From Mesorhizobium temperatum (GTDB lineage: Bacteria; Pseudomonadota; Alphaproteobacteria; Rhizobiales; Rhizobiaceae): a stretch of 64,000 nucleotides of DNA. The DNA lies in the NCBI RefSeq assembly GCF_002284575.1, contig NZ_NPKJ01000022.1:33132-97131 (forward strand). The letters are read 5' to 3'. The notes under the pieces were generated by a model. It was not told the DNA's origin and did not search any database. It saw nothing but the letters and a program-made list of their open reading frames with translations. Made by a program: the position numbers and the translations under genes. How positions within the stretch are numbered: the stretch's first letter is position 1; each line of letters opens with the position of its first letter. This document shows, in pieces, positions 45,144-53,470 of this stretch.

Positions 45144-46184
45144 TCAAGTGAGCCCGAGCCGGACGAGATGGCGCACGACCGGTGAGAACATATCCTGACC
45201 GATGTAAACTCCGGTGTTCGCATTTTCGAAGAGTGGGCTGGCGACGGCCGCATCCTCGATCACGGGAATACCTGTCTGGCGTGCTTGAGCCATCATCTCG
45301 TCGGCCGCTCGGCCCTGGCCTTTGCCGACGACCGTCGGCACCGGCGTTTCACCCTTGACGTAGCGCAACGCCACTGCGCGGTCACCAGACACGAAGACGA
45401 TGACGGCGTTTTTTACGCCCAGCTTCGCAGGTTGCATCACGGACTCACGCCGCTGTCGCTGCTGTTCATGCCGAATCAAGGGGTCGCCTTCGAGGTCCTT
45501 GTGTTCGCGCTTGTATTCGGTTGTCGTCATGCGCATGTCGCGCAGGAACAGCCAGCGCTGAATAGGAACATCGATCACGCCGATGACGACAAAGGCCAGG
45601 GCGGCGGCAATTCCAAGTGGTGTCAGCACCGCCTTGATGATCGGCTCAAGGCATGACGGAGCGCATCCTGGAGCATCGAAGAGCGGCTGCAGCCAGGCGA
45701 TCAAAATGAATGCGAAGAGGCTGGCCAGCAACACCACCTTGGCCAGGCCTTTGGTGAACTCGATGACGTTGCGCAGCGACAGAATCTTCTGAAGGCCCTT
45801 CGCCGGGTTTATGTGATCGAATTGCGGCTTGAGCGGCTCAAACGAGAAGACCGGCCCGAACGTCCCCAGCATGCCGAAGGCCACGGCGAGAACGACAACG
45901 ATTCCGACCAGCGGTAATGTGGCAAGCATCAGCAATGAGAACGAATGGCGGATGGCCCGCTGGCTGATTTCTCCGAACGAATCGCCGGGGGCGGTCACGG
46001 TCTGCACGAGTTCCGAAAGGTGCTCGACGAGCGTTGGCCAGGCAAAATAGAGATAGCCAAGCGCTGCGAAAAGAGTGAAGCCGGAGACCAGGTCGCGGCT
46101 TTGCGAAACCTGGCCTTTCCGGCGAGCGTCACGAAGCTTCTTGTCGGACGCCGGTAGTTTTTTTTCCTCAGCTTCTTCGGCCAT
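45144..46184 (-). CDS. sctU: Type III secretion export switch protein SctU (YscU/HrcU)
   Basis: A 346-residue inner-membrane protein of the YscU/FlhB family. It has the usual KKLRDARRKGQVSQSRDLVSG N-terminus, four helices (about 36-210), a linker (TTTEYKREHKDLEGDPLIRHE) and a C-terminal cytoplasmic domain. Oddity: the autocleavage site NPTH, expected at about residues 265-268, reads VSGD (45381-45392), followed by the conserved RAVALRY. Cleavage at Asn-Pro normally switches substrate class, so this protein should be uncleaved or work differently. It lies at the left end of the T3SS block, divergent from the TPR lipoprotein gene. Confidence 0.88.
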   Translation of the reverse strand: MAEEAEEKKLPASDKKLRDARRKGQVSQSRDLVSGFTLFAALGYLYFAWPTLVEHLSELVQTVTAPGDSFGEISQRAIRHSFSLLMLATLPLVGIVVVLAVAFGMLGTFGPVFSFEPLKPQFDHINPAKGLQKILSLRNVIEFTKGLAKVVLLASLFAFILIAWLQPLFDAPGCAPSCLEPIIKAVLTPLGIAAALAFVVIGVIDVPIQRWLFLRDMRMTTTEYKREHKDLEGDPLIRHEQQRQRRESVMQPAKLGVKNAVIVFVSGDRAVALRYVKGETPVPTVVGKGQGRAADEMMAQARQTGIPVIEDAAVASPLFENANTGVYIGQDMFSPVVRHLVRLGLT

Positions 46185-46268
46185 GTTGCAATCTTATCGC
46201 ACTGTTGTGGTTCCAGTCGGCCAGGGCCGTGTGTAAGGTGCGGCGGGCTTGAATACGGAGAGGTGTAT

Positions 46269-47072
46269 ATGCGGCTGCATGTCGTGTTCTTGCCCGTCGT
46301 CGCCGTGCTGGCGGTGGCCGGTTGCCAGACGACCAAAACCGACGCCGAGCAGGCAAAGGCGCAGGGCCCGTCGTCGCAATCGGAGCGTCTGATCAAGCTT
46401 GCGGACGATATAGATGCGCAGGGAGATAGCGACACCGCAATCGCGCTCTACCAGCGTGCGGCAGCGATGCCGGACGCCAAGCCGAGCGCCTTCGTCAAGG
46501 CGGGCGAAGCCTATATGCGAGCCGGCTATCCCGCCGAGGCCGCCAGAGCCTATCAGGCCGCGCTCGCAAAAGCCCCCAATGACGGGGGGGCAATGCTCGG
46601 GCTTGGCTCGGCGATGATGGAAACGGGTGATATCGATGCCGGCATGCGCGCACTCGCGCAGGCAGCGCCGCTGGTCAATACTAGCAGCGCCTACAATCGG
46701 TTGGGCGTGGCGCAGACATTCGCGGGTCAGACGGCGGAGGCGCAGACTACTTTTGCTCAGGCGTTGAAACTCGCGCCGGGGGATCTCGACGTCGAGAGCA
46801 ACATGGCGCTGGCCGCAGCGCTCGAAGGCAATTCCACCACAGCACTCCCGCTGGTCCAGAAGATCTCCGCCGCAACCAATGCGCGGTTGCATCACAAGCG
46901 CAATGTCGTGGTGGTCTACGGACTTCTCGGCCAGGCCGATCAGGTCAGGGCCTCGCCGCCGATCGGCCTGGCGACCAAGGAGGTGGATACCTTGCTTGCG
47001 CGTGCTAGAACCATCCGTTCGAAGGGTAGCACACAGGCCAGGGCGAAAGCGCTCGGCTCTATCCTCGGCTAG
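46269..47072 (+). CDS. TPR lipoprotein, TadD-like
   Basis: About 267 residues from the ATG at 46269; a GTG two codons upstream is also open. A lipobox (VLAVAGC) indicates an outer-membrane lipoprotein; the remainder is four or five TPR repeats (AIALYQRAAAMPDAKPSAFVKAGEAYMRAGYPAEA and similar). This matches TadD/pilotin-type proteins of Tad pilus systems, which help secretin placement. Its neighbours are CpaD-like and CpaC-like genes, so together they look like a Tad outer-membrane module joined to T3SS genes. Confidence 0.7.
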   Translation: MRLHVVFLPVVAVLAVAGCQTTKTDAEQAKAQGPSSQSERLIKLADDIDAQGDSDTAIALYQRAAAMPDAKPSAFVKAGEAYMRAGYPAEAARAYQAALAKAPNDGGAMLGLGSAMMETGDIDAGMRALAQAAPLVNTSSAYNRLGVAQTFAGQTAEAQTTFAQALKLAPGDLDVESNMALAAALEGNSTTALPLVQKISAATNARLHHKRNVVVVYGLLGQADQVRASPPIGLATKEVDTLLARARTIRSKGSTQARAKALGSILG

Positions 47073-47166
47073 CGCAGCGGACCGGAAAGCGCGAAGCCGA
47101 TTTGGGTCGAGTTCGACGCCAAAACAACCGGATAAAGTAGTGCACCGCGGGCAAGGCCGCATCGGC

Positions 47167-47616
47167 TCACTCGACCGGGAGCGTTGTTTGCGGCGTCAGC
47201 GGCCCGCTATTGGCTCCACCCATGGGAGCCTCTTCGCCATTGAGGTAGCGCCGGGCGGCATTTGCAGTCGGTGCGGCCGCCGCCGCCCCCATGCGGCGGC
47301 CCTCGACGAGGTCACGCTGGCTTTCGGCCATGCGTTGAAGATTGTAGGCGTTGGCGCAACCGGACGGCAGGTGGGAGCCGACGCCGGAAACGATCGTCAG
47401 ATCGGTCGCAGCGGCAGAACGGTCGTCATCGGCCGGTTCGTTCAGACATGCATTGGGAGCAAGGACGGAGCCGCTGACGCCCTTCTCTGAGCCGCCGGTG
47501 TCGGTCGAAACATAGCTGTAGCCGGGAGAATATTCCTGCGGCTGTTGCGGGCTGTTAGCGCAGCCGGCCAGAAGCAGCACTGGAAGAACACAGCACAAAG
47601 CGATGCGAAATGTCAT
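47167..47616 (-). CDS. CpaD-like lipoprotein
   Basis: A 149-residue lipoprotein with lipobox VLLLAGC. The C-terminal half reads SGCANAYNLQRMAESQRDLVEGR followed by an alanine-rich ARRYLNGE tail, the pattern of CpaD-family pilus assembly proteins (which are usually about 220 residues, so this is short). Family role: periplasmic or outer-membrane partner of the CpaC secretin. It lies 13 bases downstream of the secretin gene on the same strand, clearly the same operon. Confidence 0.68.
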   Translation of the reverse strand: MTFRIALCCVLPVLLLAGCANSPQQPQEYSPGYSYVSTDTGGSEKGVSGSVLAPNACLNEPADDDRSAAATDLTIVSGVGSHLPSGCANAYNLQRMAESQRDLVEGRRMGAAAAAPTANAARRYLNGEEAPMGGANSGPLTPQTTLPVE

Positions 47617-47629
47617 GTTCGGTTCCCCA

Positions 47630-48985
47630 CTACTTGATGATCAGGCCCATCGCCGCCGCGTCATTGGCGCGCTTCCGGCTGTGGCGTTTGGCTGCCGGAC
47701 GATCGAGCGGCGTGGCAAGGCTGTCGCGCACCGGCTCGACCAGATAAGGCGTGATCAGGATCACCAGTTCCGTCTCTTCGCGCTGGAAACGCTGTGACTG
47801 GAAAAGCGGGCCAAGGACCGGCACATCGCCGAGAACCGGAAACTTTTCCAGATTACGCGAGGTCCGCTGCTGAAAAAGACCGGCGATCGCAAAGGTCTGG
47901 CCGCTCGCCACTTCGACCGTGGTGTCGGCCCTGCGCACGACGAAACTCGGCATGGCGAAGCCATTGGCGCTTACTGAGCCTGCTTCCGACAAGGAACTGA
48001 CTTCCGGCTGGACATGGAGCGCAATACGATTGCGGCCGATCAGCGTAGGGGTGAACCCGAGGGAAACGCCGAAGGGCTTGTATTGAACGGTAACGACGTC
48101 AGTTCCTTGCGGAATCGGAACCGGAATTTCTCCGCCGGCGAGAAAGCTTGCGGTCTGACCGGTCATCGCAGTCAGGTTCGGTTCGGCCAGTATCTTGACG
48201 ATGCCGTTGCGTTGCAGCGCTTCGATGAGAATGTCGAAGTTGATGCCATGCGTCTGGTCCATGTTCAAACCGAAATTCCCGATGCCGGCGGGCACACCAT
48301 TGTCCTGGAACATGTTGAATTCGAAGCCGCCGCTCCTGTACCCGACAGACCAATCGACGCCGTACGACTGCAGTTCAGTGCGTGAGACTTCGGCGAAACG
48401 GACCCGGATGTTGACCTGCTGCGACCCCTGCACGGTCATGTCGTTCAGCGGCGGCTGATCCGGCGGCGAGAACGTGCGGGCGATGTTGTCGACATCCGTT
48501 GCCTCTTCGACGCCTCGTGCCTCGCCGGTCGCAACAATGCGGGTCCCGAAAATCGAGAGATTTGTCGCCGAGTTCGGCTGCATTGCGTGTTTCGCTTCGT
48601 TGGCAGGCGTGACATCGGGGGTGACGCGGAACTGGGCCGTTGCCTCGACCCGCTCATCGGATGTGATTGCAATGAGGTTGGTCAGGCCGGGCTTTAGGCC
48701 GAAGACATAGACTATTCCCGGCGACACGACCTGAAGGTCCGCGATCGTGGTGTCCGCGATCAGGACGGATTCGACGGGTTCATTGAACCGCAGCAGGCGT
48801 CCTTGCCCGACCGGCAGGTCGACGGTTGGCTTGCTCGGCAATGGCGACATGTCCTGTGCCATCGCGTCGGCAAGTGTGAACAAAAACGCCAGCAAGACGC
48901 CCGTCGCGATAGCGAGCCAGCGCATAGCCGTCCGCCCGGCGAAAGTGGCGGATCGAACGCCTGCTGCGGTATCGTGGATTGTCAT
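47630..48985 (-). CDS. Secretin of the CpaC/RcpA (Tad) type, likely T3SS outer-membrane ring
   Basis: A 451-residue secretin from the ATG at 48985 (AGAGGGGAAC ribosome site). Signal peptide about residues 1-45. An N-terminal RFNEPVESVLIADTTIADLQVVSPGIVYVFG domain is typical of CpaC, then a BON-like region and the secretin core with ILAEPNLTAMTGQTASFLAGGEIPVPIPQG and QRTSRNLEKFPVLGDVPVLGPLF. It sits between sctU and sctV on their strand, 58 bases after sctV. Classic SctC features are absent, so a Tad-type secretin seems to serve the T3SS here. Confidence 0.82.
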   Translation of the reverse strand: MTIHDTAAGVRSATFAGRTAMRWLAIATGVLLAFLFTLADAMAQDMSPLPSKPTVDLPVGQGRLLRFNEPVESVLIADTTIADLQVVSPGIVYVFGLKPGLTNLIAITSDERVEATAQFRVTPDVTPANEAKHAMQPNSATNLSIFGTRIVATGEARGVEEATDVDNIARTFSPPDQPPLNDMTVQGSQQVNIRVRFAEVSRTELQSYGVDWSVGYRSGGFEFNMFQDNGVPAGIGNFGLNMDQTHGINFDILIEALQRNGIVKILAEPNLTAMTGQTASFLAGGEIPVPIPQGTDVVTVQYKPFGVSLGFTPTLIGRNRIALHVQPEVSSLSEAGSVSANGFAMPSFVVRRADTTVEVASGQTFAIAGLFQQRTSRNLEKFPVLGDVPVLGPLFQSQRFQREETELVILITPYLVEPVRDSLATPLDRPAAKRHSRKRANDAAAMGLIIK

Positions 48986-49042
48986 GCCGTTCCCCTCTTG
49001 AGCATGTAGAGCCCCCAACTGTCCCAATCCGCCCGGCCGGCG

Positions 49043-51202
49043 TCATGAGGCTGCCTCTTGTCCGGCTTTCGCCTCAGCCGATGGCAGCGACTGAGAGACA
49101 TTGCGTGCTATGCCCGAGCGGCCGGCTATCGTCGCCAATGGCTGGACGTTGAATTCCTGTGCGAGTTCCTGGAAGGACAGAACCGGAAGTTCGAGGGCGT
49201 TGTGCGTGAGCAGGCTTCGCATGTGACGGCGTACATCCATCGCCGCAAGGACGACCGGTGAGACATCGGTGGCGTTCTGCGACAAGGCTCGTTCGATTTC
49301 GGCGATCAATGCCTGTGCAGCATCATCCGAAAGGTTCAGGAACGTACCGGTTGATGTGCTTTGCACCGCGTTTCGCAGGATATCCTCGGCCGAGCGCTGC
49401 AGGACATAGGCTGCGATGATGTTGTTGCGACCAGCGAAGCGGAAGCTGATCTGGCGTTTCAAGGACGTGCGGATATATTCCGTAAGCATGACGACGTCCT
49501 GTTCGCGTTGACCCCATTCGATCAGCGCCTCGAGGATCAGGCGCAGGTTGCGGATCGGCACGTTTTCGCCGACGAGTCGCCGAAGCACCTCCGCTATTTT
49601 CTGCAGCGGCACGATCTCCTGCGCCTGTCTGACCAGATCCGCATAGTCCAGCTCCATGTCCGAAAGGAGCCTGCGCGTCTCCTGGATCCCGACGAAGTGG
49701 CCGGCATAGAGCCGAAGTGCATTTCCGGTCCATTTGGCCGCTGTTTGCGCCGGTGTGGAGAAGACGAAGCCGGCTTCCTTCAATGCCGAAATGTGGCGAT
49801 CATCGACCCACATGAATTTGCGCTGACCGGCAATCGGAGAACCTTTTTCGTAAGTCACATCGAGCAGATCGAGATTCGTTGGGTCCGCTTCGACAAGAAC
49901 GCGGTCGGCGGGGATTTCGGCATCCAGGATGGGCGCCCCCTCCAGATCGATTCGCATGCCTCGCGCTGAAAGCATCTCGTCGACCTGCAGGCCGATAGCG
50001 GGAACGTCGACACCGAGATCGCCGAAGAGTTCGCGGCGCACGCCATCGGCGAGCGTGGCGAATTCGGGTTCCGGGACCGAGCGTCCGAGTTCGGTTCCGA
50101 AGCGTACGACGATGCGGGATGAAGAAGGCAGTAGTCCGACGGGAGTGGCTGAAAGCGCCGGATTTCCCGGTTGTTCGGCCATGGCGAACTGGCCGATGTC
50201 TTTGATCCCGGATTCGCGGGCGGTGCGGCGATTGATTGCATAGGCGCCCGCGCCGAAGCAGGCGCCAAGGATCAGGAATACAATTGACGGAAAGCCCGGC
50301 ACTACGGCAAGGCCGACCATGATCACCGCCGCGAGCGCGAGCGCGCGGGAGTCGCGTAGCAACTGGCTGGTTATTTGCCTGCCAAGATCGCTCGTGCCGT
50401 CGGCGCTGCCGACGCGCGTCACCATCGTGCCGGCGGCCACAGCGACGAGCAGTGCCGGTATCTGCGCAACCAGCCCGTCACCCACAGTGAGCAGCGAGTA
50501 GGTCGCGGCGGCGTCTCCCAGCGACATATCGTGCTGCAGCGTTCCGATCGCGAAACCACCGATCAGGTTGACCAGAATGATGACAATGCCGGCGATGACG
50601 TCGCCCTTGACGAATTTCATGGCGCCGTCCATCGCGCCGAACAACTGGCTCTCGCGCTCAAGCTGCTGGCGCAGACGGCGTGCCTCCGCCTGATCGATGT
50701 CTCCGTTGCGCAACTCCGCATCGATGCTCATCTGCTTGCCCGGTAGCGCATCGAGCGTAAAGCGCGCGGCAACCTCGGCAACGCGTTCCGCACCCCGCGC
50801 GACCACGATGAACTGCGCGACGGTTATGATCAGGAAGATGACGAGGCCCACCGCAATACTGCCGCCGACGACGAAAGTACCGAAGGCGGAAACGATCTCG
50901 CCTGCGTCGGCCTGAAGCAGGATCAGTCGCGTGGTCGTGATCGTGATCGCCAGCCTGAACAAGGTAGCGATGAGGATGACCGATGGCAGCGACGAGAACT
51001 GGAGCGGATGAGAAACGTAAAACGAAGCCAGCAGGATAAGCACGCTGACGGCGATATTGGCGGTGATGAGAATGTCGACGAGGAAAGTCGGCAATGGAAT
51101 GAGCATCATCACCACTGCGACGAGCATCAAGACGGCAATGACCAGATCGCTGCGGCGTGACAGCTTGGCAAGGAAGTGCAGAAGGCGTTCCGACACCGTC
51201 AT
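49043..51202 (-). CDS. sctV: Type III secretion export gate protein SctV (YscV/HrcV/FlhA family)
   Basis: A 719-residue inner-membrane protein. Eight or so helices in the first about 330 residues with the FHIPEP-type segments (VVARGAERVAEVAARFTLDALPGKQMSIDAELRNG; DGAMKFVKGDVIAGI), then the large cytoplasmic ring domain. Role: nonameric export gate that selects and passes substrates. The ATG at 51202 overlaps the stop of the sctY-like gene (ATGA), so I reject the longer frame from 51475. The order sctX-like, sctY-like, sctV matches Yersinia. Confidence 0.94.
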   Translation of the reverse strand: MTVSERLLHFLAKLSRRSDLVIAVLMLVAVVMMLIPLPTFLVDILITANIAVSVLILLASFYVSHPLQFSSLPSVILIATLFRLAITITTTRLILLQADAGEIVSAFGTFVVGGSIAVGLVIFLIITVAQFIVVARGAERVAEVAARFTLDALPGKQMSIDAELRNGDIDQAEARRLRQQLERESQLFGAMDGAMKFVKGDVIAGIVIILVNLIGGFAIGTLQHDMSLGDAAATYSLLTVGDGLVAQIPALLVAVAAGTMVTRVGSADGTSDLGRQITSQLLRDSRALALAAVIMVGLAVVPGFPSIVFLILGACFGAGAYAINRRTARESGIKDIGQFAMAEQPGNPALSATPVGLLPSSSRIVVRFGTELGRSVPEPEFATLADGVRRELFGDLGVDVPAIGLQVDEMLSARGMRIDLEGAPILDAEIPADRVLVEADPTNLDLLDVTYEKGSPIAGQRKFMWVDDRHISALKEAGFVFSTPAQTAAKWTGNALRLYAGHFVGIQETRRLLSDMELDYADLVRQAQEIVPLQKIAEVLRRLVGENVPIRNLRLILEALIEWGQREQDVVMLTEYIRTSLKRQISFRFAGRNNIIAAYVLQRSAEDILRNAVQSTSTGTFLNLSDDAAQALIAEIERALSQNATDVSPVVLAAMDVRRHMRSLLTHNALELPVLSFQELAQEFNVQPLATIAGRSGIARNVSQSLPSAEAKAGQEAAS

Positions 51203-51510
51203 TCGGCGGCTCGATGCGATAGGAAGCTCCGCAAGGCATTGTGCGCCTCGGCCCTGCGGCCGGCCACAAGCAACGCGCGGCTCTTCAGCAACGCTAGCGT
51301 CGGGTGGTCCATTCCCTCCAGCGTCTCCAGCCTGGCAATCGTGGCAAGCGCTTTGTCCGCTTCGCCATCGAGTATGAGCAGATGCGCCAATGTGCGCAGG
51401 ACACCGGCATTTCCCGGCGAAAGCTGTGCGGCGATAAGCAGGTATGCCGCGCCCCGCTTTGCCTGCCCGTGACATCCGTAGAGATAACCCAAGACATGCA
51501 GCAGATGCAC
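51199..51510 (-). CDS. SctY-like TPR chaperone
   Basis: About 103 residues, nearly all helix, with TPR-like repeats (HVLGYLYGCHGQAKRGAAYLLIAAQLSPGN; LKSRALLVAGRRAEAHNALRSFL). Size, repeat pattern and position directly before sctV recall YscY, the chaperone of YscX in Yersinia-type T3SS. The likely start is GTG at 51510; no ATG is available in frame, and codons are open a little further upstream. The gene overlaps sctV by four bases. Confidence 0.6.
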   Translation of the reverse strand: MHLLHVLGYLYGCHGQAKRGAAYLLIAAQLSPGNAGVLRTLAHLLILDGEADKALATIARLETLEGMDHPTLALLKSRALLVAGRRAEAHNALRSFLSHRAAE

Positions 51511-51527
51511 TGTGTCACGCGGATCGG

Positions 51528-51968
51528 TCAGGTTTCGATTCCTTCCTGCATGCGGCCAAGCAGATCGCGATGACGCTCGATTTCATCCTCCATCAGCGTT
51601 CTGGCAAGTGTCTTGAGTTGCTCGCCACCCTCAAGATCGGGAACCAGATGCGTTACAAAATGCTGGAGAATAGGTACCGAGCGACGCAGGATGGCCGGCT
51701 CGGGAATACGCGGCATGACGAAGTTGATGAGCGCCTCGTCAAGCGATTCGCTGTTCGTGCCTCGAGAGGGCTGGAACTCCGCGTTTTGTGGTTTTTCCGT
51801 GTCAGCGGCCGATGTCGTCCCCTGAGCGCGGCTTGCGGCTTTGTCGACGCCATTCATCCGCCGCCGGCTGATTGCCTGACCGCGCACACCTTCCGCCTGC
51901 CGCACCTCGCGGCCGGCAGTGTCCATCCTTGCCGTATCGAATCGCGGCCCTTCAAGCCGGCGGTTCAC
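51528..51968 (-). CDS. Candidate SctX-like early T3SS substrate
   Basis: A 146-residue protein: a polar, basic, probably disordered N-terminus (residues 1-70) and a helical C-terminal part (LQHFVTHLVPDLEGGEQLKTLARTLMEDEIERHRDLLGRMQE). It resembles YscX only in gene order, length class and domain layout, because sequence similarity at this distance is too weak to judge by eye. Its start overlaps the sctD stop by four bases and it is followed by the SctY-like gene. No other function suggests itself. Confidence 0.45.
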   Translation of the reverse strand: MNRRLEGPRFDTARMDTAGREVRQAEGVRGQAISRRRMNGVDKAASRAQGTTSAADTEKPQNAEFQPSRGTNSESLDEALINFVMPRIPEPAILRRSVPILQHFVTHLVPDLEGGEQLKTLARTLMEDEIERHRDLLGRMQEGIET

Positions 51969-52966
51969 GGATATTTCAGCGCGACCCTGGCGCCGCCCTT
52001 CGTCAGGAGAAGTTCCGTCTCGCCAATGTGCTTGATGGTCCAGCCGTCATTCGTGAATGCACCTTCATGATAGCGTGCGCCGTCGGCGGCGATGACATAG
52101 GGCCGCTCGCCATACCAGATCGCCTGCAGCCTCAGGCGCGGAGCCTGCTCGGCGTTGCCGATCATGACATTGGAGACGAGGGGGATGTGCGCGCCGAACG
52201 TCTGGTCGAACCAGGATTGCGTTTCCGTCCAGACACCATCCTTGTCATTGGGGATCATACCCGAGACCACGAGCCGTCCAGGCGATCGCTGAACGGTCAA
52301 TGTGCTGATGCCAGATTGATCGAGGCGCAGCTTGAGCTGGCTTTCCGCGTCAGTGGCACTGTGTATTTGTGTTGGCGATGAATCGTCCAGGACACTTTGC
52401 CCGGCCTCGCCAGCGAAGGCCACTCTGATCGGTTCACCCTCTTGAGCGGATATCTTTTTGCCAATGTCGGGCTTGGCGAAAGAGAACCCATTCGCAGCGA
52501 CGGAAACAGCGAATACGGCAAACAGAACGCTGCCTGCAACCAGGAGGGGGCGATTGGAAACAGACCAGCCATTCGGCGGGCGTTCTAGGTTGACCAGCCG
52601 GATATGGGCATCGCCGACAGTTATCGTGAGCGGCAGCTTGCAGCGGCTGCCTTGGCCTTCATGGATGGTCTCGCCGGTGGCGAGTGTGACATCGCCGCCC
52701 ACGGCTTCGATTTCAATTTGGCTACCCTTGCGCCGCAACCTTGCGTGGACCGGCGCGATGCCGGCATCCCTGAGGACAATGTCCGACTCCGTGCTGGAGC
52801 CAACCGTATACAGAGGCTCGACCAGACTGAGTTCGGCTCCCGCGTGAAATCCGTGAGTTACGCTGAGCGCAATGGAATGTCCGGATGCCGGGGAGTGGGC
52901 GATAATCGAACGGAGCCGGCGCGCGGGCGCTGCATCCCAATATTTGCCGATAGAATTAGCGGTCAT
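51965..52966 (-). CDS. sctD: Type III secretion inner-membrane ring protein SctD
   Basis: A 333-residue bitopic protein: an FHA-like cytoplasmic domain (about residues 30-130; TVGSSTESDIVLRDAGIAPVHARLR), one membrane helix (about 140-160, LLVAGSVLFAVFAVSVAANG) and a periplasmic part with ring-building/BON-like motifs (ISTLTVQRSPGRLVVSGMIPN). SctD forms the outer cytoplasmic-membrane ring of the injectisome. The 3' end overlaps the next gene's start as ATGA. The FHA lacks some canonical phosphopeptide residues, as is usual in SctD. Confidence 0.8.
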   Translation of the reverse strand: MTANSIGKYWDAAPARRLRSIIAHSPASGHSIALSVTHGFHAGAELSLVEPLYTVGSSTESDIVLRDAGIAPVHARLRRKGSQIEIEAVGGDVTLATGETIHEGQGSRCKLPLTITVGDAHIRLVNLERPPNGWSVSNRPLLVAGSVLFAVFAVSVAANGFSFAKPDIGKKISAQEGEPIRVAFAGEAGQSVLDDSSPTQIHSATDAESQLKLRLDQSGISTLTVQRSPGRLVVSGMIPNDKDGVWTETQSWFDQTFGAHIPLVSNVMIGNAEQAPRLRLQAIWYGERPYVIAADGARYHEGAFTNDGWTIKHIGETELLLTKGGARVALKYP

Positions 52967-53040
52967 GCCACTTCATCTCCCGCCGATGACAATTCAGACG
53001 CAGCCTGACAGCGGCGTCGAAACATTCCTGCCGTGCAAAG

Positions 53041-53068
53041 TACGCCGCCGGTTGCTTGCGGCGGCGTA
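53041..53068 (-). other. Strong stem-loop between needle/rod candidate and sctD
   Basis: TACGCCGCC (53041-53049) pairs perfectly with GGCGGCGTA (53060-53068). No T run follows on the minus strand, so it may act as an mRNA-stability or attenuation element that lets the upstream small gene be expressed above sctD. Confidence 0.45.
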
Positions 53069-53088
53069 GGGGTTCGAGAATCCCCGCC

Positions 53089-53271
53089 TTAGGCCTTTTC
53101 AGCCGACTGGCCGAGCGTCCTTGCGGTGCTCATCAGCATGTCATGTTGGGACTTCGCGATCTCTTTTGTGATCTCGAGGCTAAACATGCGCTCCTGATGC
53201 TTGATCATCTTGTCCAGGTTCTGTTCCGGCGACCCGGCAGAGCCAGACGTAACGGGAGGGGTAGGCGCCAT
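53089..53271 (-). CDS. Small helical protein, candidate T3SS needle or inner-rod subunit
   Basis: A 60-residue protein: a Pro/Ser-rich N-terminus and a long amphipathic helix (SPEQNLDKMIKHQERMFSLEITKEIAKSQHDMLMSTARTL). This fits the size and shape of SctF or SctI subunits, though it is shorter than YscF (about 85 residues). It is the first gene of the sctD-sctV group, with a strong AAGGAGACA ribosome site; two tandem ATGs (53274 and 53271) are possible. Assignment rests on position and shape. Confidence 0.5.
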   Translation of the reverse strand: MAPTPPVTSGSAGSPEQNLDKMIKHQERMFSLEITKEIAKSQHDMLMSTARTLGQSAEKA

Positions 53272-53470
53272 CATTGTCTCCTTGAGGGACCATTCAAGTT
53301 ACAAACTCCGGAATCACGACGATGCGATCCGGCAGGTTGCGAAAGCAGCTTAAGGCAGCATGTTCGAAAATGAAAGTCCACTTGGAATATATGAACCACT
53401 TCAGTTCCAACTGTTGCATTGCCGACATTGGGGGAGTAATCTGCCATCGGGGTGAATGGGGTATTTTAGA

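Noticed and set aside
53272..53470. Possible TtsI or HrpL-type promoter box upstream of the T3SS group
   Set aside because: I looked for a tts-box or GGAACC-N16-CCAC pattern and saw no convincing match.
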